Numbered from the stretch's first letter, positions 9,363 through 17,712 are shown. The stretch: DNA of 64,000 nucleotides from Paenibacillus sp. PastM-3 (GCF_029893965.1 NZ_JARXXP010000010.1:62001-126000); one strand, 5' to 3'. Translations and numbers: made by a program. Notes: generated from the sequence alone by a model not told the origin.

Positions 9363-10298
9363 TCACCCCGCTGCAGATTCCCTTTTCCGGTTCCAAAACA
9401 TATGAAGCGTCCCCCGAATACTTTCCAGCCGGCACTTGTTCAGCAGCTTTCTGCCCTGGCTTCTGGAAAAGACTGAATCGGCCATGACGTACACGATTTT
9501 GGCGGCCGTTTTGCCCAGCAGCAGCAGATTACCCTTCAGCCCTTCGCTTTTCATGGCGTTGGAGATGCCCTGGCTGTAATACCTTTTCATAATCCAGTCT
9601 TCGGTCAGACGCCCTGCAGCCACGAAATGGTCTACGGCCATTTGTGGGTGATACAGGATGGTGTGTCCCTGCTTCTGCAGCTGCCCGAAGAGCCAGGTTT
9701 CCTCACCGGAGATGAGGGAATCGCCCTTTCTTCCGAGATCCAGCGGGAACAGGCTGATATCGAATGCCAGCTTGCGCATCGCCATATTGGCTCCGCACGG
9801 ATGCAGCCGCTTCGGATATTCTCTGACCTTGCCTCCGAGATCCACGATGGTGTAAGGCAGTTCGAACGGCTTGATCAACCAGTCCGGGCGCTTGCTTTCG
9901 AAGATCGGGGCCACCTTTCCGCCCATGGCCATGACTTCCGGCCTCTCATCAAAGGTGTTGATTATGGTTGTAATCCAATTCCGGCAAGGTATCGCGTCAT
10001 CATCGAGGAAAGCGATGATCTGCGATTTGGAAGCTAGAATTCCTGTATTCCGGGCCGCCGACAATCCCTGTACCGGCTCCAGAAGATAACGGATATCCAT
10101 TTCTGTACCATGACTCCCTATGAAGCCCTTGATCGCTGCTGCCGTACCATCCGGTGAGTTATTATCCACCACAATGATTTCAGCCTGATGCAGATTCTCA
10201 AGTCCGATCAGCGACTGAAGGGTTTTAACCAGCAGGGCCGACCTGTTATAGGTGCAGATAATAATGGAAACCTTAGGGATGTCTCCGTACTCAGTCAT
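9363..10298 (-). CDS. GT2-family glycosyltransferase
   Basis: A 311-aa GT-A glycosyltransferase. KVSIIICTYNRSALLVKTLQ starts the nucleotide-binding domain. IIVVDNNSPDGT and IIAFLDDDAIPCRNW (DDD metal site) follow. The acceptor region has PCGANMAMRK near residue 170 and the SGEETWLF acidic motif near residue 200, which is the usual ED catalytic-base position. I chose the ATG at 10298, with GGGTGATTGCCG upstream; a TTG two codons earlier sits too close to the Shine-Dalgarno. It lies 9 bp upstream of the Wzy-like gene in the exopolysaccharide operon. Confidence 0.92.
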   Translation of the reverse strand: MTEYGDIPKVSIIICTYNRSALLVKTLQSLIGLENLHQAEIIVVDNNSPDGTAAAIKGFIGSHGTEMDIRYLLEPVQGLSAARNTGILASKSQIIAFLDDDAIPCRNWITTIINTFDERPEVMAMGGKVAPIFESKRPDWLIKPFELPYTIVDLGGKVREYPKRLHPCGANMAMRKLAFDISLFPLDLGRKGDSLISGEETWLFGQLQKQGHTILYHPQMAVDHFVAAGRLTEDWIMKRYYSQGISNAMKSEGLKGNLLLLGKTAAKIVYVMADSVFSRSQGRKLLNKCRLESIRGTLHMFWNRKRESAAG

Positions 10299-10323
10299 CG
10301 GCAATCACCCAATTCCCATATTT

Positions 10324-11016
10324 TTAATAAGCGTCCTTGGAACCGAGCAGCATCAGTCCGGTTTTGAAAATGATCTTCAGATCCAGCATCGTGCTCCGGA
10401 TATGGATATAAGTCAGGTCCAGCTGCACCATTTCGTCAAAACCGACACTGTTTCTGGCATTCACCTGCCAGTATCCGGTGCAGCCCGGCGTAACCAGCAG
10501 CCGCTGCTTGTCGTAATCCGTATACTGCGCCACCTCTTCAACGAGCGGAGGACGGGGACCGACCAGACTCATATGGCCCATCAGCACGTTCCAGAGCTGA
10601 GGCAGTTCATCAATGCTCGTCTTGCGGATGAATCTTCCGATCCGGGTGATGCGGGGGTCATTTTTGATCTTGAACATCGCCCCGCTCACTTCGTTGTAAG
10701 CCTTAAGACTTTCTTTCAGTTCCTCGGCATTAGAAACCATGGATCTGAATTTATACATTGGAAACAGCACTTCGTCCTTGCCCACTCTGGTCTGCCGGAA
10801 GAACACCTTGCCTTTGGGATCCTCCAGCTTGATCAGGATAGCCACAAGAGCAAAGAGCGGCAGCAGTACGAGAAGACCAAGGGCGGAGAAAAGAATATCA
10901 ATGATCCGCTTCATTACCAGATAGGAATCCATCCCTTTGCTTCCTTCTTTGGCATGTAGCATGTAAAGTTTCGGCAGGACGGCCTCGTAGTCTTCCGGCA
11001 GTTTTTGCATGCTCAT
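10324..11016 (-). CDS. Initiating sugar-1-phosphate transferase (polyprenyl-phosphate glycosyl phosphotransferase)
   Basis: A 230-aa monotopic phosphoglycosyl transferase of the bacterial sugar transferase family (WbaP/WcaJ C-terminal core, like EpsL/PglC). It has one N-terminal re-entrant helix (about residues 35-60, KRIIDILFSALGLLVLLPLF). VFFRQTRVG follows, then the catalytic stretch RKTSIDELPQLWNVLMG with the D-E dyad, and SLVGPRPPL. It starts repeat-unit assembly by loading a sugar phosphate onto undecaprenyl phosphate. No N-terminal multispanning domain is present, so it is the short form. Two nearby GGAGG-type sites precede the ATG. Confidence 0.95.
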   Translation of the reverse strand: MSMQKLPEDYEAVLPKLYMLHAKEGSKGMDSYLVMKRIIDILFSALGLLVLLPLFALVAILIKLEDPKGKVFFRQTRVGKDEVLFPMYKFRSMVSNAEELKESLKAYNEVSGAMFKIKNDPRITRIGRFIRKTSIDELPQLWNVLMGHMSLVGPRPPLVEEVAQYTDYDKQRLLVTPGCTGYWQVNARNSVGFDEMVQLDLTYIHIRSTMLDLKIIFKTGLMLLGSKDAY

Positions 11017-11051
11017 TTCTCCTCATTCCTCCTAAAGGTTTAAATGTATTT

Positions 11052-11945
11052 TTAACTGCTGAGTGTGGTTTGTCCGGCTTTGCTGAGCCATTCTGCCATT
11101 GCATCCATCACCGGATAACGCAGATCATCGCTTTGGAGGGCAAATTCCAGTGTAGTCAGGATGTAACCGAGACGTTCACCGACATCATATCTGGTTCCGT
11201 CGAAGTTATAGGCATATACCCGTTCGCTCTGGTTCAGCTTCTGGATGGCATCGGTCAGCTGGATTTCGCCTCCGGCGCCTTTTTCCTGCAGATCCAGGTA
11301 TTTAAAGATTTTTGGAGTAAAGACGTAGCGTCCCATGATTGCCAGATTAGATGGGGCTGTACCCAGAGGAGGTTTTTCCACAAAGTTGTTAACCCGGTAG
11401 AGCCGTCCGTCCTGCAGATCCGGTTCGATAATCCCGTAGCGGTTGGTGAATTCATCCGGAATTTCCTGTACCCCGATTACCGAATTCTGTGTTTCCTCGT
11501 ACTGGTCAATCAGTTGTTTAAGGCAAGGTGTATTGCCTGTTACGATGTCATCCCCGAGCATAACGCCGAAAGGCTCGTCTCCGATAAAGCGCCGTGCGCA
11601 CCATACGGCATGCCCCAGACCCATCGCTTCTTTTTGGCGGATATAGTGGATTTCAACTTTAGAGGAACGCTGAACCTCTTTGAGCAGCTCCAGCTTTCCA
11701 TCCTCCAGCAGTCTGGATTCCAGCTCGAACGCATTGTCAAAGTGATCCTCGATCGCCCGCTTGCCCTTACCGGTAACGATGATAATGTCCTCAATGCCGG
11801 AAGCGATGGCTTCTTCCACGATATACTGGATGGTCGGCTTGTTGATAATCGGAAGCATTTCCTTAGGCATGGCCTTTGTCGCAGGAAGGAAGCGCGTTCC
11901 TAACCCAGCTGCAGGGATAATTACCTTCTTTACCTTTTTCATCAT
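11052..11945 (-). CDS. gtaB: UTP--glucose-1-phosphate uridylyltransferase
   Basis: A 297-aa enzyme making UDP-glucose from UTP and glucose-1-phosphate. [20 protein letters not shown] is the signature nucleotide-binding loop. [40 protein letters not shown] and NNFVEKPP follow in the order seen in GalU/GtaB. The length matches the family (about 290-300). It sits in the exopolysaccharide operon, where it would supply UDP-glucose. With a downstream UDP-sugar dehydrogenase (window edge) it could also lead to UDP-glucuronate. An AGGAGGT lies 8 nt before the first of two adjacent ATGs. Confidence 0.97.
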   Translation of the reverse strand: MMKKVKKVIIPAAGLGTRFLPATKAMPKEMLPIINKPTIQYIVEEAIASGIEDIIIVTGKGKRAIEDHFDNAFELESRLLEDGKLELLKEVQRSSKVEIHYIRQKEAMGLGHAVWCARRFIGDEPFGVMLGDDIVTGNTPCLKQLIDQYEETQNSVIGVQEIPDEFTNRYGIIEPDLQDGRLYRVNNFVEKPPLGTAPSNLAIMGRYVFTPKIFKYLDLQEKGAGGEIQLTDAIQKLNQSERVYAYNFDGTRYDVGERLGYILTTLEFALQSDDLRYPVMDAMAEWLSKAGQTTLSS

Positions 11946-11993
11946 CGCACTTACCTCCTGATCGTTATGTGTAGGATTGTAAATCTTGGGACT

Positions 11994-12635
11994 TTACCGG
12001 GTCTGATTCATGGCAATGCCGAGAATATTCGACCCGCTCTGCTCAAGCAGCGCCTTCAGCTTGCGGACTGCTTCGCGTTTTGTCTTGCCGTGCCTGGCCA
12101 CCAGGATCACTCCATCGGAGAGCGGGGCCAGAATACGGGCATCACTGTATTCCACAGCCGGCGGGGTGTCGAGCAGGATCAGATCAAAGCTGCCCTTCAG
12201 CTCCTCCAGCAGAGCACCCATTTTGTCATTGCCCAGGAGATCCGGCGGACTGATGCGGGTCTTGCCTGCCGGGATGACGGCCAGGTTGGCCAGATTGCCG
12301 TATACGGCAATATCCTTCGCAGCTTCCTGACCGCTCAGGTAGGCAGCCAGTCCTTCACTGCCTTCCACCTCGAACACGGTATGCAGTCCGGGATGGCGCA
12401 GGTTGCAGTCTACAACGGCTACCTTCTTGCCGTCCTGGACAAAGGATACAGCGAGATTGGACAACACCGTTGTCTTGCCCTCCCCGCCTTCAGCAGAAGT
12501 GAAGAGAAGTACCTTGCCGCTGTCCCCCCCGGTCAACCCGAGCTGGCGGATGTAGGTGCGGAGCGAGCGGAAGGATTCGGAGATATGCGAGGATGGATTC
12601 AAGTCTGCAATCAAGCTTTTATTCAGCCGTAACAT
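11994..12635 (-). CDS. BY-kinase (CpsD/EpsB-like tyrosine kinase) lacking the C-terminal Tyr cluster
   Basis: A 213-aa P-loop ATPase of the bacterial tyrosine kinase family that controls exopolysaccharide export. E20-x2-R23-x2-R26 matches the oligomerisation motif. Walker A is TSAEGGEGKTT (K54), Walker A' is VAVVDCNLRHP (D76) and Walker B is LILLDTPP (D156). Two things are odd. The Walker A reads EGGEGKTT instead of the common PGEGKST, and the protein stops at GIAMNQTR with no Tyr-rich tail, so the usual autophosphorylation cluster is missing. It overlaps the upstream Wzz/YveK-like activator by 17 bp, the usual pairing in Firmicutes. Confidence 0.93.
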   Translation of the reverse strand: MLRLNKSLIADLNPSSHISESFRSLRTYIRQLGLTGGDSGKVLLFTSAEGGEGKTTVLSNLAVSFVQDGKKVAVVDCNLRHPGLHTVFEVEGSEGLAAYLSGQEAAKDIAVYGNLANLAVIPAGKTRISPPDLLGNDKMGALLEELKGSFDLILLDTPPAVEYSDARILAPLSDGVILVARHGKTKREAVRKLKALLEQSGSNILGIAMNQTR

Positions 12636-13359
12636 AAGTACCCTCCCCTACTCTTGCTTTGGCGTTTGCCGCACTGCCCAGATCACGTTTACGGATGACC
12701 GGGATGCTGGCAATAACCGGCAGTCCGACATCGAATTCCGCTTCCTTCTCGGTGCGGAGCGTTCCATTCAGCGTTTCCAGCAACAGGATGATACCGATAG
12801 CAGCCATTAATGAAATAACAAAGCTGATAATCAGGTTCATGGCGACACCGCCGTTAGTTGGAGCTGGAAGATCAGCCGGATCAGCCGGGGTCAGGAAGGT
12901 AACATTGTCCAGCATCATAAGGGACGGCAGGCTGCGTATGAAGCTTTGCGAAACCGCGTTTACAATGTTGGCTGCCGTGCTGTAGCTTTCGTCCTGTACA
13001 CTCAGATTGATCACAGAGCTTTTCTCCGAGGATCTTACCTGCAGTTTCGCGGCCAGCTGTTCTTCCGTGAGACCAAACTCGGGATGATCGGCCACAACAC
13101 TGCCCAGAATTGCGGGGGACTTCATAATTTCCTTGTAGCTCTCGATGAGGTTCAGGCTGAAGTTCAGGTTGTTGAGATTGTTGCTCTCGGGTACATTTGC
13201 GGTATTGTTGACCAGCAGCTGTCCGGAGGCGGAGTAGACGGGTGTAACGAAGTTCTTGCTGACATAGTAGGTAGTAGCACAGGAGATCAATACAAATACC
13301 GTTATCAGCCAGAGCCTCTTCTTAATCAGGTTAATGTAATCCAAAATCGTCTTTTCCAC
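12619..13359 (-). CDS. Wzz/YveK-type chain-length regulator and BY-kinase activator
   Basis: A 246-aa protein with two transmembrane helices (about residues 18-37 and 175-195) flanking an extracytoplasmic Wzz domain. The domain contains YSASGQLLVNN and the stretch before the second helix LPAPTNGGVAMNLII. This is the CapA/EpsA/TkmA type. Its cytoplasmic C-terminal tail normally activates the adjacent BY-kinase, here encoded immediately downstream with a 17-bp overlap. I chose the GTG at 13359 because AGGAGG lies 5 nt upstream; an in-frame ATG at 13398 has no ribosome binding site. It is the first firmly supported gene of the operon. Confidence 0.9.
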   Translation of the reverse strand: MEKTILDYINLIKKRLWLITVFVLISCATTYYVSKNFVTPVYSASGQLLVNNTANVPESNNLNNLNFSLNLIESYKEIMKSPAILGSVVADHPEFGLTEEQLAAKLQVRSSEKSSVINLSVQDESYSTAANIVNAVSQSFIRSLPSLMMLDNVTFLTPADPADLPAPTNGGVAMNLIISFVISLMAAIGIILLLETLNGTLRTEKEAEFDVGLPVIASIPVIRKRDLGSAANAKARVGEGTYVTAE

Positions 13360-13381
13360 AGTAACCCTCCTTCCGCATTCA

Positions 13382-13594
13382 TTACGTTCTGAAAGCATTC
13401 ATGAAAGTTTCAGATATCTTGTGTCTTATTCTATCAATCTGTACGGGTTGCCACATGGCTCCTCCCATTACTTTAATGTTCACTTTCGAGTAAGTGAATT
13501 TGGTGCCTATGCGGGGCAGGATGGTATACTTTAGTACCATATTCCCGGGCAATCGTTTCCGGCAAATGGAAGATAAGCCTACGGCAACCGTCAT
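13382..13594 (-). CDS. Possible 70-aa leader ORF of the exopolysaccharide operon
   Basis: A 70-codon open frame begins with ATG after GGAGGTTTAGAGGATGAA and ends 22 bp before the Wzz-like GTG. An internal ATG (MWQPVQIDRI...) also has a strong GGGAGGAGCC. The product is basic, without recognisable domains, signal peptide or membrane helix. It may be a real small protein, a translated leader affecting operon expression, or chance. Evidence is the ribosome binding sites and position only. Confidence 0.35.
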   Translation of the reverse strand: MTVAVGLSSICRKRLPGNMVLKYTILPRIGTKFTYSKVNIKVMGGAMWQPVQIDRIRHKISETFMNAFRT

Positions 13595-13657
13595 TTCATC
13601 CTCTAAACCTCCAAAATTCCGTACATAATATGTCAGTTAAAACGAATCCGGACGCAC

Positions 13658-13697
13658 GCAAACAGGACCGCCTTTAAGAAAGAGGGTCCTGTTTTTC
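13658..13697. promoter_or_regulatory. Hairpin in the leader region between regulator and exopolysaccharide operon
   Basis: AAACAGGACC pairs with GGTCCTGTTT around a 15-nt loop, followed by TTTTTC on the plus strand and TTTG on the minus strand. No plus-strand gene ends here. For minus-strand transcription it lies upstream of the exopolysaccharide genes, so it may be a leader structure or a second, weaker terminator for the response regulator transcript. The 405-bp gap it sits in (13399-13803) otherwise holds the small ORF, the terminator below and no clear sigma-A promoter. Confidence 0.5.
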
Positions 13698-13739
13698 TGC
13701 AATATCCTTACATTTACACAAAACATTCTTAAATTTGCA

Positions 13740-13767
13740 CAAAAAAACACGGACAATCCTGTCCGTG
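13740..13767 (-). terminator. Intrinsic terminator after the response regulator
   Basis: Minus strand: CACGGACA-GGAT-TGTCCGTG followed by seven T. The 8-bp perfect stem lies 36 bp downstream of the response regulator stop and separates it from the exopolysaccharide operon. Confidence 0.93.
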
Positions 13768-13803
13768 CTCTGCCGCCTGTATAAGCTTTATAAAGTGCTG
13801 TTG

Positions 13804-14439
13804 TTAATCATAGGACATTTCAAATTTCGTCAGTCCGACTGCATTGGCATACAGCGCCGCCTGAGTGCGGTCGGCTACCTGCAGCTTCGCCAGAATCTGG
13901 CTTACATGCTTTTTGACGGTGAATTCGCTGATGAACAGGCGCGAAGCAATATCCTTGTTGCACGCTCCCTGGCCGAGTTCGATCAGAACTTCCTTCTCCT
14001 TGGGTGTCAATTCGTCGGTAGGACTGCTGCCGCTCATCCGCATCTTATCTTCCATCAGGCCCGGATCATAATACTTACGTCCCTTGTAGACCAGCTGGAT
14101 CGCGAACAGCAGCTCCTCCGGCAGAGCCTCCTTCAGCACGTATCCGTCAACCAGCACCTCTTCTGCCTTGAGAAAATCCTCCCGGCTTGCTGACGAGGTA
14201 AGCAGAATGAATTTGCTGGTGAGTCCGCGCGCCCGGGCAGCCTTGATTACATCAAGCCCTGACTCGTCTGCCAGCCGCAAATCAATCAGTACAAGATCAG
14301 GCTGAGTCTCTTCTATAACCTGAAGAGCTTCCTGGCCATTCGTTGCTTCGCCTGCAAAATGCAGATTGGGCTGCATGGAAATCACCGCAGCCAATCCTCT
14401 TCTTACCAACGGGTGATCATCAACAATGACGATATTCAC
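13804..14439 (-). CDS. NarL/LuxR-family response regulator
   Basis: A 211-aa regulator. The receiver domain (residues 1-118) has acidic D7-D8, phospho-acceptor D53 in LVLIDLRLAD, the LLTSSA switch region and K102 of YVLKEA. The C-terminal LuxR HTH (about residues 143-208) has LTPKEKEVLIELGQGACNKD and SEFTVKKHVSQILAKL. It lies 23 bp downstream of its HisKA_3 kinase and directly upstream of the exopolysaccharide operon, transcribed in the same direction. The obvious candidate target is that operon, but this is inference from position. Confidence 0.95.
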   Translation of the reverse strand: MNIVIVDDHPLVRRGLAAVISMQPNLHFAGEATNGQEALQVIEETQPDLVLIDLRLADESGLDVIKAARARGLTSKFILLTSSASREDFLKAEEVLVDGYVLKEALPEELLFAIQLVYKGRKYYDPGLMEDKMRMSGSSPTDELTPKEKEVLIELGQGACNKDIASRLFISEFTVKKHVSQILAKLQVADRTQAALYANAVGLTKFEMSYD

Positions 14440-14462
14440 TTGAATGACCTCCTGCCTAATGT

Positions 14463-16109
14463 TTATGCATTCTTTAATTCAGCCACGCCGACAGGTATCG
14501 AAATCAAAATTCTTGTTCCTGCATTCTCGCTGCTGGAGATTTGGAATTCTCCGCCCAGCGACTGAGTCAGATACTGCATATTCTTCATGCCTAGCCCGCC
14601 GGTGGTATCTTCAGACGTAGTCCACAGAAGATCCGTATCAAAACCGATACCATCATCTGTAATAGACAGTCTGATCCATTTGGGCTTCAGAGACAGCTCG
14701 ACATCCACCCGGCTGGCCGCGCCATGACGTATGGCGTTGCCTGTCGCTTCGGAAATAATCCGGAAGAGCGCCTTGTGGTAAGGATAAGGGAGGCTGAAAT
14801 CATCCCCCGTTATTTTGAGTTCAATTTCAACATCATTGAGCCTCGACAGGCTCTTCAGATGAGATCTGACCATGCCCAGCCAGGTTGGCCCGCCGCTCTT
14901 CTTGGAACTGAGGCTGTAGATCGTAATCCGCAGCTCTTTGGCAACCCTGGTTGCCGAATCATGAATCAGGTCAATCTGCTCTTCAAGCTCAGATTCGGAC
15001 ATTTTGCGCCAGGTCTGCTTAAGGGAATGGGTTGCGTATACGATACCGAACAGGCTCTGCGATACGCTGTCATGCATTTCATCCGCAATCCGGTTCTGCT
15101 CATTCGTGATGATCAGCCGGTTTTCAATGACACCCAGCTCATGCCGTTCCAGAATAATGGCACTCAGCTCTGACAGGAACATCAGCTGCTGAATATACCA
15201 TCTGCGCCCTTCAAGTCCCTCTGAGGATTCCAGCTTCACGCCGACCATACCGACAAACCGGGTGCTCATTCTCACCGGCATCAGCAAAAAATCGCCGAGG
15301 CCCGGCATACTTTTGAACACCGGCTCACGCTGCAGCCTCCACTCGTGCTCATGCTTTTCCAGCTCTGTGAACAGAAAACGTTCTTCTTCATGCTGCCAGC
15401 CGGTCTGCCGGCTCTGCGGAGCGGGCTCGCCGCTCTTTTTGGCAAACCAGAATAAGGCCTTATCCAGTTTGGTTAGCTTCACCACGTAGTCCGTTATGAC
15501 CTGGCCGATGTTCATGAAGTCATGCTGGCTGGAGGTTTCGACGATGTGATAGAGCGATTTGATATGCTCCATGGTTTCGTTGGTCCGCGCGTTCGCTTCT
15601 TCCCGCTGCCGCTTGATCCTGTTAACCATCTGCATAACTATAACCGCAAGAACCAGGGCTAGAAACAGGTTGCCGTTCTGAAGTACTGCAGCCGATAACG
15701 ATTTGCCCGCGGAATTCACAAACATATAACAAAATCCGGTTACGACAGCAATGTAGCCCAGCAGTAAGCTCCACCCGAAATACACGGACAGCGATCCTGC
15801 CGCAATCAGCACCGGGTTAAGCACATATAGCTTAAACACACTGTCAAACCCGCCGGTCAGTAAAGTCAGTGCAATAACGCCGGCCATCTCTATGCTGACT
15901 GCCAGCATAAGAACCCGCGGTCTGATCCGGAGCCTCCGGTAAATTATTACGAATACTTGGGCGATTAAGAAAAGCGAGATAATTAATAGGGATTTATAAA
16001 TGACGGAAGGCCCCGTATGGTCTAGGAGGTACATCATAGATGTGAGGGACAAAGAAAAGTATCTGTAAAATGCTAACATTCTGTCTTCCGCGGTTGTTTT
16101 GATTTTCAT
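14463..16109 (-). CDS. Membrane sensor histidine kinase (HisKA_3, NarX/LiaS/DegS class)
   Basis: A 548-aa kinase. Five to six transmembrane helices span residues 12-165. A GAF-like region follows (about 190-325) with a coiled segment before it. The dimerisation/phosphoacceptor helix has NRIADEMHDSVSQSLFG with H346, the HDSVSQ form typical of HisKA_3 kinases. The HATPase domain has ISEATGNAIRHG (N box), ITDDGIGFD and GGLGMKNM (G boxes). It pairs with the LuxR-type regulator 23 bp downstream. The signal is unknown; with almost no extracytoplasmic loops it may sense the membrane or, via GAF, a cytoplasmic ligand. Confidence 0.95.
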   Translation of the reverse strand: MKIKTTAEDRMLAFYRYFSLSLTSMMYLLDHTGPSVIYKSLLIISLFLIAQVFVIIYRRLRIRPRVLMLAVSIEMAGVIALTLLTGGFDSVFKLYVLNPVLIAAGSLSVYFGWSLLLGYIAVVTGFCYMFVNSAGKSLSAAVLQNGNLFLALVLAVIVMQMVNRIKRQREEANARTNETMEHIKSLYHIVETSSQHDFMNIGQVITDYVVKLTKLDKALFWFAKKSGEPAPQSRQTGWQHEEERFLFTELEKHEHEWRLQREPVFKSMPGLGDFLLMPVRMSTRFVGMVGVKLESSEGLEGRRWYIQQLMFLSELSAIILERHELGVIENRLIITNEQNRIADEMHDSVSQSLFGIVYATHSLKQTWRKMSESELEEQIDLIHDSATRVAKELRITIYSLSSKKSGGPTWLGMVRSHLKSLSRLNDVEIELKITGDDFSLPYPYHKALFRIISEATGNAIRHGAASRVDVELSLKPKWIRLSITDDGIGFDTDLLWTTSEDTTGGLGMKNMQYLTQSLGGEFQISSSENAGTRILISIPVGVAELKNA

Positions 16110-16172
16110 CCCACCACCCTATTCTCCACCTTTTTTGGAAAATGCGAGCTCATCAAAGCTTTGTTTAAAAGC

Positions 16173-16201
16173 ATCATACATGAGAAAAATCACAATAACA
16201 A
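16173..16201 (-). promoter_or_regulatory. Sigma-A promoter of the kinase/regulator operon
   Basis: Minus strand: TTGTTA, 17-nt spacer, TATGAT, located about 65 nt before the kinase ATG at 16109. The -35 matches 4 of 6 positions and the -10 matches 5 of 6. Confidence 0.7.
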
Positions 16202-16215
16202 GTTTCTCTATTTAT

Positions 16216-16229
16216 TGATAACGTTTTCT
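16216..16229 (-). promoter_or_regulatory. Candidate CcpA (cre) operator
   Basis: Minus strand AGAAAACGTTATCA matches the cre consensus TGWAANCGNTNWCA at 13 of 14 positions. It lies 14 nt upstream of the -35 of the kinase/regulator promoter, a position where CcpA may activate. Established consensus, but chance matches at this level are not rare. Confidence 0.45.
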
Positions 16230-16397
16230 TTTCAAAAAAATAACATTATGGCCTAATTTTTTTATGATTTTATTATATTTTTATTCCTTCACCTTATACC
16301 TAGCATCGGAAATCTCAGGGAGCGGGATTCAAGGGCATTTTTGCCCTTGATTTTGCTCATCCGGCCGCATTCCGCCAAACAGCAGGAGCTGTGGCAA

Positions 16398-16432
16398 GCA
16401 AAACAGCCTGTCCGCGAAGCGGACAGGCTGTT
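16398..16432 (-). terminator. Intrinsic terminator of the 51-aa protein gene
   Basis: Minus strand AACAGCCTGTCCGC-TTC-GCGGACAGGCTGTT followed by TTG, a 14-bp perfect stem. It lies about 60 bp downstream of the small gene's stop. The rest of 16110-16490 is AT-rich and holds only the promoter and cre-like site listed above. Confidence 0.85.
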
Positions 16433-16490
16433 ACAGAAGCATAATTGGTTACTGGCATTCAGAGCGGCTCGGCTTGACAGGATTCCGGGT

Positions 16491-16646
16491 CTAAGACGGC
16501 TGCGGCAGTTTATTATTACAAATACAAATCTGATAGCGCTGCTCCCCAACGATATGATAGCCGGTGGAGAGAACCCGGACAGTATGATTATCACGCACAT
16601 CAACCTTATGGAGACTACGGCAAGCAATGCAATAAAACTCTCTCAT
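16491..16646 (-). CDS. 51-aa Cys-containing small protein, function unknown
   Basis: The product begins MREFYCIACRSLHK and has paired cysteines C6-x2-C9 and C41-x-C43, a possible small zinc-ribbon-like knuckle. The ATG at 16646 follows GGAGATGAAACC. A longer frame to 16682 starts without a ribosome binding site. A near-consensus sigma-A promoter lies about 70 bp upstream and a strong hairpin terminator downstream, so it is a complete single-gene unit. I do not recognise the family. Confidence 0.75.
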   Translation of the reverse strand: MREFYCIACRSLHKVDVRDNHTVRVLSTGYHIVGEQRYQICICNNKLPQPS

Positions 16647-16712
16647 GGTTTCATCTCCGGCAAACGCATAGTCAAAAAGCACTAAAAAAGGGCTAATATT
16701 ATATTATCTAAA

Positions 16713-16742
16713 ATAATATCATCCCGTTTTTATGAGTGTCAA
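16713..16742 (-). promoter_or_regulatory. Sigma-A promoter of the 51-aa protein gene
   Basis: Minus strand TTGACA, 18-nt spacer, TATTAT: a consensus -35 and a near-consensus -10. It lies in the 126-bp gap downstream of the AraC-type regulator and points to the 51-aa ORF. Confidence 0.88.
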
Positions 16743-16772
16743 CATAAATCCGCATAATCCGACAAAATTCTG

Positions 16773-17630
16773 CTATTGGACATTGCTGCGGCAGAGCTGC
16801 GGAGAGAGCCCCATATATTTCTTGAACAGCCTTGAAAAATAAAACGGGTCGCTGTAATGCAGCATGCCGGAAATTTCCTTGACCTGCAGCGATGTATTAA
16901 GCAGCAGATGCTTTGCTTCCGCCATTTTCAGCCTGTGCATATATTCATGCAGCGGATAGCCGCTGCTGCTGCGGACCAGCCGGCGCAGGGTGGACATGGA
17001 GATATGGTGCTTCGCAGCAATCCCCGGCAGATCAGGCTGCTCATATATGCAGGCTTCCAGATCGCCGCGTATTTCCGTCATTGTCCCCTGCCGGCGGAAC
17101 CGCGGATGATCAGGGAACATGCAGGAGCATTCCAGCAGCGTGGACTCCAGCCGCAGCGCTGCCCGGTCGGCATCGGCAGGAACGCCCCCGTCCATCAGAC
17201 TCAAAACCTCCTCAAAGAAAGGGACCAGCTCCTCCGGACTGCCGGTCTGGAAGGTACTTCCGCCTGCTATGAGTCCCGCTTCCAGCCACTCATCCGCCCG
17301 GCTTCCCATAAAGTTGATGTAATATTCATCCCAGCTCCCGCCGGGGGGCGGACCAAAGCTGTAGCTGCAGCCCGGCCGGAAGAAGAACAGGCTTCCTGCG
17401 CGTACCTGCTGCGCCGGCCCCCCGTTCTCGGATATACTGCCGGAGCCCGCTGCAATATAGACCAGCGCCCAATGCCCGAACACTACCCCGTTGCGAAACA
17501 GCGTTCTTCCCGGCAGATGTCCGGCCTGCCCGATCCGGATGGCTGTCAGCCGGAGCATGGAAGCATCCAGCTTGGGGTCAATGATTCTGACAGGATACGG
17601 GCTGATCATATAATCCATGATCTTGGGCAT
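16773..17630 (-). CDS. AraC-family transcriptional regulator
   Basis: A 285-aa regulator with an N-terminal cupin-like ligand domain (about residues 30-140, with GHWALVYIAAGSGSI and PGCSYSFGP). The C-terminal double HTH (about 190-280) has ISMSTLRRLVRSSSGYPLHE, LLLNTSLQVKEISGMLHYSD and FYFSRLFKKYMGLSP. It is transcribed divergently from the GH20 glycosidase with 82 bp between starts, the classic layout for local activation in response to a sugar. The ATG at 17630 has GGGAGG upstream. The ligand is unknown; an amino-sugar oligomer is a reasonable guess. Confidence 0.94.
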   Translation of the reverse strand: MPKIMDYMISPYPVRIIDPKLDASMLRLTAIRIGQAGHLPGRTLFRNGVVFGHWALVYIAAGSGSISENGGPAQQVRAGSLFFFRPGCSYSFGPPPGGSWDEYYINFMGSRADEWLEAGLIAGGSTFQTGSPEELVPFFEEVLSLMDGGVPADADRAALRLESTLLECSCMFPDHPRFRRQGTMTEIRGDLEACIYEQPDLPGIAAKHHISMSTLRRLVRSSSGYPLHEYMHRLKMAEAKHLLLNTSLQVKEISGMLHYSDPFYFSRLFKKYMGLSPQLCRSNVQ

Positions 17631-17712
17631 ACCCTCTATTCCTCCCTTTATTGCCGAATGGTATCGTTATTGCAGGTGAACATATTCTACATAAACAAGA
17701 GGTGTTTAAGCT

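Noticed and set aside
16341..16685. Plus-strand 114-codon frame and minus-strand 112-codon frame around 16.3-16.7 kb
   Set aside because: They span the terminator and promoter of the 51-aa gene and lack ribosome binding sites.
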